A stretch of 64,000 nt of DNA, from the NCBI GenBank assembly GCA_039029135.1, contig JBCCGT010000001.1:186001-250000 (forward strand). The letters are read 5' to 3'. The stretch is from JALZVT01 sp039029135 (GTDB lineage Bacteria; Pseudomonadota; Gammaproteobacteria; Pseudomonadales; Azotimanducaceae). A program made the position numbers and the translations under genes. Under the pieces are notes generated by a model. That model saw only the letters and a program-made list of their open reading frames with translations. It was not told the DNA's origin and made no database searches. Shown one piece after another: positions 59,566 to 64,000 of the stretch; within the stretch, counting starts at the first letter, position 1; each line of letters starts with the position of its first letter.

Positions 59566-60186
59566 CTAAGCCCCCGCGCTCGGCCTCGCCGACACGCGAG
59601 CATGCCACGCCCACAGCCGCTCGAGCTCCTCTGCCGGCTTCAAGTCCACCAGCGTCGTCGCGAAATCGATCGCGGTCAGCGCGGTGATATCCGCAATCGT
59701 GTAGCGCTCACCGGCCATCCACTCCCGCTCGGCTAGCTCGTTATCCAGCCGCGCATAGAAACGTCGCGTCGCGGCATCCGAGAGCGTCCTCGCCTGGGGC
59801 AGCTGCGTGAAGCGGCCGGCGGCCAGCTTCGCAACGACAGGACCGTTCACCCAGCTCGTACCGATCTCGCGCCACAGCTCGAACTCCAGGATGCGATTGA
59901 ACATCTCAACGCGACCGAGTTCATACGGCGTCGCGCCCAGCAGATTCGGCTCCGGGTGCAGCGCCTCCAGATAGCGACAGATCGCGACGGTCTCGGCGAT
60001 GTATTGACCGTCGTCCGTCTCCAGCACCGGAATCTTGCCGCTCGGGTGTTTGCGCAAGTACTCCGCGCGCTTGTGCTCGCCGCCCATCATGTCGACCTGC
60101 ACCAGCTCGACGTCGATTCCCTTCTCGGCGATGAAGATGCGCACCCGACGCGGATTGGGTGCCTGGGTCACGTCATAGAGTTTCAC
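59566..60186 (-). CDS. glutathione S-transferase family protein
   Basis: A 206-aa GST from GTG 60186, whose GTGA overlaps the upstream stop. N-domain: VKLYDVTQAPNPRRVRIFIAEKGIDVELVQVDMMGGEHKRAEYLRKHPSGKIPVLETDDGQYIAETVAICRYLEALHP, with the PNPRR motif and the E-T glutathione contact. The C-domain is helical to the end (EREWMAGERYTIADITALTAIDFATTL). This subgroup resembles plant-like Tau/Zeta-related bacterial GSTs. It is coupled to a hot-dog protein of acyl-CoA type, so it may handle a reactive acyl or epoxide intermediate; this is inference. Confidence 0.88.
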   Translation of the reverse strand: MKLYDVTQAPNPRRVRIFIAEKGIDVELVQVDMMGGEHKRAEYLRKHPSGKIPVLETDDGQYIAETVAICRYLEALHPEPNLLGATPYELGRVEMFNRILEFELWREIGTSWVNGPVVAKLAAGRFTQLPQARTLSDAATRRFYARLDNELAEREWMAGERYTIADITALTAIDFATTLVDLKPAEELERLWAWHARVSARPSAGA

Positions 60187-61049
60187 GCTTCGCTGCCCGA
60201 CGCCTCTGCCTGCCACAGGGGCGAGGCGCCCTTCATGAGGCGGTCCATCTTGATCATGCGGGCGACAGGTGTGCCGTTCGTCGGATCGGCGAGTGTTGCC
60301 TCGAACCAGATAACTTCGGTCTTGGGACTTTCGCTGACGGCGAGCACCTGCCCCGTAAGCTCGTAGTCCCGCTCGCTGACGACGGGACCGGCGAGATACT
60401 GAATCTCGATCGCGCCGAACAGGCCAACGAAGGGACCGCGCACCGGCGCGAGCGGTGTCTCGACGCCGCGGAACGTGTGAATGCAGGCGGCGGCCGGCAG
60501 CACGCGACCACCCCAGCGTGCGTTCTCCTGCGCGTTGTGCTCGTACAGCGGCAGCGGCTCGGTGATCACCTTGAGCCGGGCGTCGATCTGATCGTCGCCC
60601 GCCCGTGCGGTCAGCGGTTCGCAGACTTCACCGACGCGGATGTCTGCCAGCATCCGCAGATCGGTCGCCGGTCGCACCTGCGCCACCCGCTGCCGCAGCT
60701 CTGATTCCAGATCTTCGCCCAGCGCCGCGCTGCCGCTCATGATCACATCGCCAGCTTCGTTTTCCATCCACACCCGGGCGCGGTCGGCGTCGCCGGGTTC
60801 GAGGAAGCAGCGCACCGGGTCGCGATCCATCGTCGCCTGACGGAAGTAGAGGCTCAGGTTGCCGCGCCGCCACCAGTCCGCGCCGAAGTGCTCGAGCAGG
60901 AGCGGTGGAAACTGCTCCATGTGCAGCGAGCCGGCGACCGTGCCGCCGGAGAAGCCCAGATCCTGAGCCGTCTCGTCGTCGTGTATGCCGCCCTTCTCAT
61001 GGGCCGACGTGTTGACCGGTCGACCCCAGTCCCCTGCAAGTACCGCCAT
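60183..61049 (-). CDS. double hot-dog-like (MaoC-type) protein of unknown function
   Basis: A 288-aa protein with two hot-dog-like halves. The first opens VNTSAHEKGGIHDDETAQDLGFSGGTVAGSLHMEQFPPLLLEHFG, with the I-H-D-D-E-x-A-x-x-L-G-F-x-G-G-x-V-A-G pattern (the 'hydratase' His/Asp region of MaoC-like folds), followed by RQATMDRDPVRCF and a second half ending GQVLAVSESPKTEVIWFEATLADPT. It resembles acyl-CoA thioesterase or dehydratase superfamily members, but I cannot assign a reaction. Its stop overlaps the GST start (GTGA). Confidence 0.72.
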   Translation of the reverse strand: MAVLAGDWGRPVNTSAHEKGGIHDDETAQDLGFSGGTVAGSLHMEQFPPLLLEHFGADWWRRGNLSLYFRQATMDRDPVRCFLEPGDADRARVWMENEAGDVIMSGSAALGEDLESELRQRVAQVRPATDLRMLADIRVGEVCEPLTARAGDDQIDARLKVITEPLPLYEHNAQENARWGGRVLPAAACIHTFRGVETPLAPVRGPFVGLFGAIEIQYLAGPVVSERDYELTGQVLAVSESPKTEVIWFEATLADPTNGTPVARMIKMDRLMKGASPLWQAEASGSEA

Positions 61050-61098
61050 GCGTTCACCCTCCCCGGCCGAAGCCGCCCGTGTGGTTGTCGATCAGAGT

Positions 61099-61665
61099 CT
61101 ACTCGCGAAACAGCCCCCGCACCGCGCGAGCCAGCGGCCAGCACAGCGCGCCGGCAGCGGCGCCGTACAGGTGCGACTCGATGACGACGGCGCCCCCGAT
61201 CAGGCCGCCCGTCCACGTATCCGGACCGTTCCACTGCTCGAACCCTAGCTTAACGCACAGGCCGATGAGCCCAAGCCAGCCCAGGCGCTCGCCCTCGCGC
61301 ACCAGGTCCAATGCGATCCACGCGAACAGGCCGTGCAGGGCGGCGGACAGGCCAACGTACCATTCGACGTGGGGTGCGAAGACAAACAGCGCGGCCGAAA
61401 TCAGCGGTGCGAACAGCAGGCAGAGTACGACCGCGAGCCGCGCGCTAGCCGCCAGCAGGGCCAGCAATACGAACGCGGCGGCGTTCAGCGCGAGGTGCAC
61501 CCAACCGAGGTGAACCAGATGCCCGCTGACGGCCCGCCAGAGCTCGCCCGCGGCGAGTCCGCCGCGTTCGTAGCGCAGCGGCAGTCCGAGTCCTTCCAGG
61601 CCGACCTGTGCGAGCACGAGCACGCTCACAAAGGCGGTCGCCAGCAGAAGATCAGAACGCGTCAC
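61099..61665 (-). CDS. rhombosortase (rhomboid-family intramembrane protease)
   Basis: A 188-aa rhomboid-type serine protease with six membrane helices. The catalytic dyad is S107 in VEWYVGLSAALHG (G-x-S) and H165 in VIESHLYGAAAG; H57 in GHLVHLGWVHLALNAAAFVLL is the conserved H-x-x-x-N-like helix. The short length and the Y-V-G-L-S-A-x-L-H-G form match rhombosortases, which cut and anchor proteins with a C-terminal GlyGly-CTERM segment. The GlyGly-CTERM protein ending at 62533 lies two genes upstream in the same direction and is its likely substrate. Overlaps the CitE-like gene by 4 nt. Confidence 0.88.
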   Translation of the reverse strand: MTRSDLLLATAFVSVLVLAQVGLEGLGLPLRYERGGLAAGELWRAVSGHLVHLGWVHLALNAAAFVLLALLAASARLAVVLCLLFAPLISAALFVFAPHVEWYVGLSAALHGLFAWIALDLVREGERLGWLGLIGLCVKLGFEQWNGPDTWTGGLIGGAVVIESHLYGAAAGALCWPLARAVRGLFRE

Positions 61666-62510
61666 TTATCCAGCAGGCGCCGGGCCTGCACGGCGAGCGC
61701 CTCGTCGACCATCTGGCCATCGAAGTCGACGGACGCCACGCCGCGCGCAAGACCAGCATCATAGGCCTCAAGCAGACGCCGCGCGCGCTCGCGTTCCTCC
61801 GTCGACGGTGCGAAAGCGCGATTCGCGATCTCGACCTGCGCCGGATGTATGCACAGCTTGCCGGCGAAGCCGAGCGCCCGGGCCTCGCGCGCCTCTCGTT
61901 CGAAGCGGTCCCCGTCGCCGAACTCCGTGACGACCTGGTCGAACACAGGCACGCCCGCCAGTCGGCCAGCGAGCGCGATCTGCGAGCGTGCGAACAAAAC
62001 CTCCAGATTGCCCGGGGTACGCACGCCACCCATATCCGCGACAAAGTCCTCCGCGCCAAAGTAGCCGCCCGCGACCAAGGGGTGGGCGAGCAGCGCACGC
62101 GCATCGGCGACGCCCGGCGCCGACTCGAGACCGATGACCAGCGCGCCGGCGCCGATGCCCGGTACCGTCCGGAGGGCATCGAGATCCGCTACGACATCCA
62201 CCTTAGGCAAGACCAGCGCCGCGACGCCGCAGTCTGCGAGCGCGGCGACGTCGTCTGCGAACCAGGGGGTGTTCGGCGCGTTGATGCGCGCCAGCACGAT
62301 GCAGCCGGCGTCCAGCAGGCCGGGCATCTCGTCGCGCACCGTCTCGCGCGCCCTCGCCTTGGCCTCGGCATCGCCCGGCACGGCATCCTCGCAGTCGAGG
62401 ATGATGACGTCAGCGCCGCGTGCGGGCAGTTTTCGAATGAAGTCGACGCGCACCGCCGGCGCGAAGAGCGCCGAGCGGAGTCTGCCGCCCGACAGTGGTT
62501 TCGCTGTCAT
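61662..62510 (-). CDS. HpcH/HpaI aldolase/citrate lyase (CitE-like) family protein
   Basis: A 282-aa TIM-barrel lyase. ATG 62510 (MTAKPLSGGRLRSALFAPAVRVDFIRKLPARGADVIILDCEDAV) is the usual start of CitE-like beta subunits. Metal and substrate residues: DCEDAV, RINAPNTPWFADDV, LPKVD, GLESAPGV and FGAEDFVADMGG. Likely cleaves or makes a C-C bond in a malyl-, citramalyl- or similar CoA ester. It lies between the GlyGly-CTERM gene (22 nt) and rhombosortase (4-nt overlap), an arrangement that looks incidental to its metabolism. Confidence 0.88.
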   Translation of the reverse strand: MTAKPLSGGRLRSALFAPAVRVDFIRKLPARGADVIILDCEDAVPGDAEAKARARETVRDEMPGLLDAGCIVLARINAPNTPWFADDVAALADCGVAALVLPKVDVVADLDALRTVPGIGAGALVIGLESAPGVADARALLAHPLVAGGYFGAEDFVADMGGVRTPGNLEVLFARSQIALAGRLAGVPVFDQVVTEFGDGDRFEREAREARALGFAGKLCIHPAQVEIANRAFAPSTEERERARRLLEAYDAGLARGVASVDFDGQMVDEALAVQARRLLDK

Positions 62511-62532
62511 GGCGGCAATTATGCCTCTGCCG

Positions 62533-64000
62533 TCAGCGGCGCGTCGCGCCCCGTCGCCGGCGCCAGGCCAATAGCGACAGCGCCAGCAGCGAGGCCCAGC
62601 CCGCGGCACCCCCGCCGCCACTCGACACTGGCGGCGACGGCGGCGAGGGCCGCGCGTCGACGTCGATGTAGTCGGGCACGCCGTTACCGTTGGCATCCGC
62701 AAGCCCTTCCGTGGCGTCCAGCAGACCGTCGCTATCGCTGTCCTGGTCGAGGAAATCCGGGGTGCCGTCGCGATCCGTGTCGACCGGGGCAAGGGGGTCG
62801 GGCCCCGCCTCCGTTGCATCGGGAATGCCGTCGCCGTCGCTGTCCGTGTCCGCGCTGTTTGCCAGTCCGTCGAGATCCACGTCCCCCGCGCCCTCGACGC
62901 TGTCCGGGATCGTGTCGTTGTCGGCGTCGACTATCGTTGCGAAGCCGAGGAACTTATCAATGGCATCGGCGATGCCGTCGCCGTCGGCATCCGCGACCGC
63001 GTCGATCGCGCCGTCTCCGTCCGCATCCAGATTCGCGAACGGTGTCGCCTCGATGTCGCCGACGCCGTCGCCATCGCTGTCGAGCAGGCGCCAGTCGCCA
63101 ACCCCGCCGAGCGTCGAGGTCGGCGCGACGAGCGATCCCTGCGCGGTCTCGGCGGCGTCGATGATGCCGTCGCCGTTCGCGTCCGCGCCACCCGCCTCGG
63201 CGACGTCGAGTACCGCATCGTTGTCGCTGTCCAGATCCACATAGTCAGGCGCGCCGTCCTCATCGGTGTCGGTTAGGGTCGCCAGATCCTTGATGCCATC
63301 GCTGTCGAAGTCGAAGCCGCCACTGGTATCGACGTCGAAGGCGTCGTTGATACCGTCGCCGTCCGCGTCCTGCACGGGATCCACATCCGCCTCGACGCTG
63401 TCGGGTATGCCGTCGTTGTCGGCGTCGATATCGGTTGCGTCGCTCGCGCCGTCCCCATCGCTGTCGAGCACGGCAACGGCGTCGTCCACGCCGTCGCGAT
63501 TGGCGTCCGCGCCGCCGGTGCTATCCGCATCGAACGCATCGATCACGCCGTCGCCGTCGCTGTCGTCCGCCATTACGGTGCCCGCTTCCAGCGCGTCGGG
63601 AATGCCGTCGCCGTCGCTGTCGAGATCGAGCGCGTCGACAATGCCGTCCTGGTCGAAGTCGCCCGCGCCTTCCAGCGCGTCCGGTATGCCGTCGCCGTCA
63701 GAGTCCGGATCGACCGCGTCGATCACGCCGTCGTTGTCGCTGTCTGCGGGTTCCGCGGCAGCACCAACCTCGACCGCGTCGGGAATGCCGTCGTTGTCCG
63801 AGTCGGCGTCCAGCGCGTCGATCACGCCGTCGCCGTCGGTGTCACCGGTTTCCTGCGCGTCATCGATGCCGTCGCCGTCCGAATCGCTCGACTCGGGATC
63901 GGTCCCGGCCGCATTTTCCGCGCCGTCGGAAACGCCGTCGCCGTCCGTGTCGCATGCCTGCGCTTCGTCGCTAGGCACGCAAGGATCGTTCGGCGCGCCG
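62533..64000 (-). CDS. calcium-repeat (thrombospondin type 3-like) GlyGly-CTERM protein, N-terminus beyond window
   Basis: The frame is open to the right edge, so the start is missing; the visible part is about 488 residues. Nearly all of it is Asp-rich repeats of the form D-S-D-G-D-G-I-P-D-A, about 20 copies with calcium-ligand spacing. The last 40 residues are the sorting tail: P-P-V-S-S-G-G-G-G-A-A-G-W, a hydrophobic segment (ASLLALSLLAW) and RRRRGATRR, which is a GlyGly-CTERM signal. It should be secreted, cut by rhombosortase and held at the surface or released via type II secretion. Upstream residues (GAPNDPCVPSDEAQAC) indicate more of the same before the window edge. Confidence 0.85.
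   Translation of the reverse strand, partial: GAPNDPCVPSDEAQACDTDGDGVSDGAENAAGTDPESSDSDGDGIDDAQETGDTDGDGVIDALDADSDNDGIPDAVEVGAAAEPADSDNDGVIDAVDPDSDGDGIPDALEGAGDFDQDGIVDALDLDSDGDGIPDALEAGTVMADDSDGDGVIDAFDADSTGGADANRDGVDDAVAVLDSDGDGASDATDIDADNDGIPDSVEADVDPVQDADGDGINDAFDVDTSGGFDFDSDGIKDLATLTDTDEDGAPDYVDLDSDNDAVLDVAEAGGADANGDGIIDAAETAQGSLVAPTSTLGGVGDWRLLDSDGDGVGDIEATPFANLDADGDGAIDAVADADGDGIADAIDKFLGFATIVDADNDTIPDSVEGAGDVDLDGLANSADTDSDGDGIPDATEAGPDPLAPVDTDRDGTPDFLDQDSDSDGLLDATEGLADANGNGVPDYIDVDARPSPPSPPVSSGGGGAAGWASLLALSLLAWRRRRGATRR

Noticed and set aside
63435..63974. An Arg-rich plus-strand open frame
   Set aside because: Produced by the antisense of GAC/GAT-GGC calcium repeats; almost only Arg, Pro and Cys.

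Overview
The window is GC-rich (by eye about 65%), densely coded chromosomal DNA from a gammaproteobacterium. The lineage call rests on cmoA-cmoB, a PA0069-type radical SAM gene behind an E. coli-type LexA box, an EnvZ/OmpR-like pair, a rhombosortase next to a GlyGly-CTERM protein, a LruC-type surface protein, and the retropepsin/7TM-transglutaminase/ATP-grasp trio. Four acyl-CoA dehydrogenases, two enoyl-CoA hydratases, a thiolase, acetoacetyl-CoA synthetase, MaoC-type hydratases and two luciferase-like monooxygenases suggest an aerobic heterotroph living on fatty, branched or ring-derived acids. I cannot name the genus. I see no rRNA, tRNA, IS element, prophage or CRISPR array.

Layout. 1-3578 (-): a double alpha/beta-hydrolase protein and a DUF3131 protein cut by the window edge. 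3842-8534: YciI, acetoacetyl-CoA synthetase, two MaoC-like hot-dog proteins, an enoyl-CoA hydratase and a DUF2959 lipoprotein. 8717-13348 (-): an OmpA-like protein with its own terminator, then a DUF3106-like/OmpR/EnvZ operon ending at a strong terminator about 290 nt past the last stop. 13588-15773 (-): a thiolase, and a lipoprotein built of 11-residue repeats. 15987-25177: beta-oxidation and oxidoreductase genes, a CinA-like/NadD-like fusion, an Fpg/Nei glycosylase and a MATE transporter. 25266-31661: LemA, M48 peptidase, Ppx/GppA and Ppk. 31834-35105: cmoAB, a small membrane protein and an acyl-CoA dehydrogenase. 35125-38126 (-): a possible SOS operon (radical SAM, unknown, PhyH dioxygenase, Smr) behind a LexA box. 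38310-44159 (+): the retropepsin/transglutaminase/ATP-grasp trio followed by a GST and a Kef-type antiporter. 44202-46932 (-): three exported proteins. 47017-51649 (-): acyl-CoA dehydrogenase, DsbA-like, LLM, GNAT and esterase genes. 51835-54617 (+): a CbbQ/NorQ-type ATPase with its VWA partner. 54664-56537 (-): an exported protein and an enoyl-CoA hydratase. 56801-59449 (+): a LruC-domain protein interrupted by one in-frame TGA, with a paired lipoprotein. 59566-64000 (-): GST, hot-dog protein, rhombosortase, CitE-like lyase and the 3' part of a calcium-repeat GlyGly-CTERM protein.

Points most worth following up are: the in-frame TGA with a strong hairpin just downstream in the LruC gene; the LexA box heading a four-gene cluster; the rhombosortase next to a probable substrate; and the CinA-like/NadD-like fusion. 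All family assignments come from reading the sequences and from memory of the families; no database search was run.
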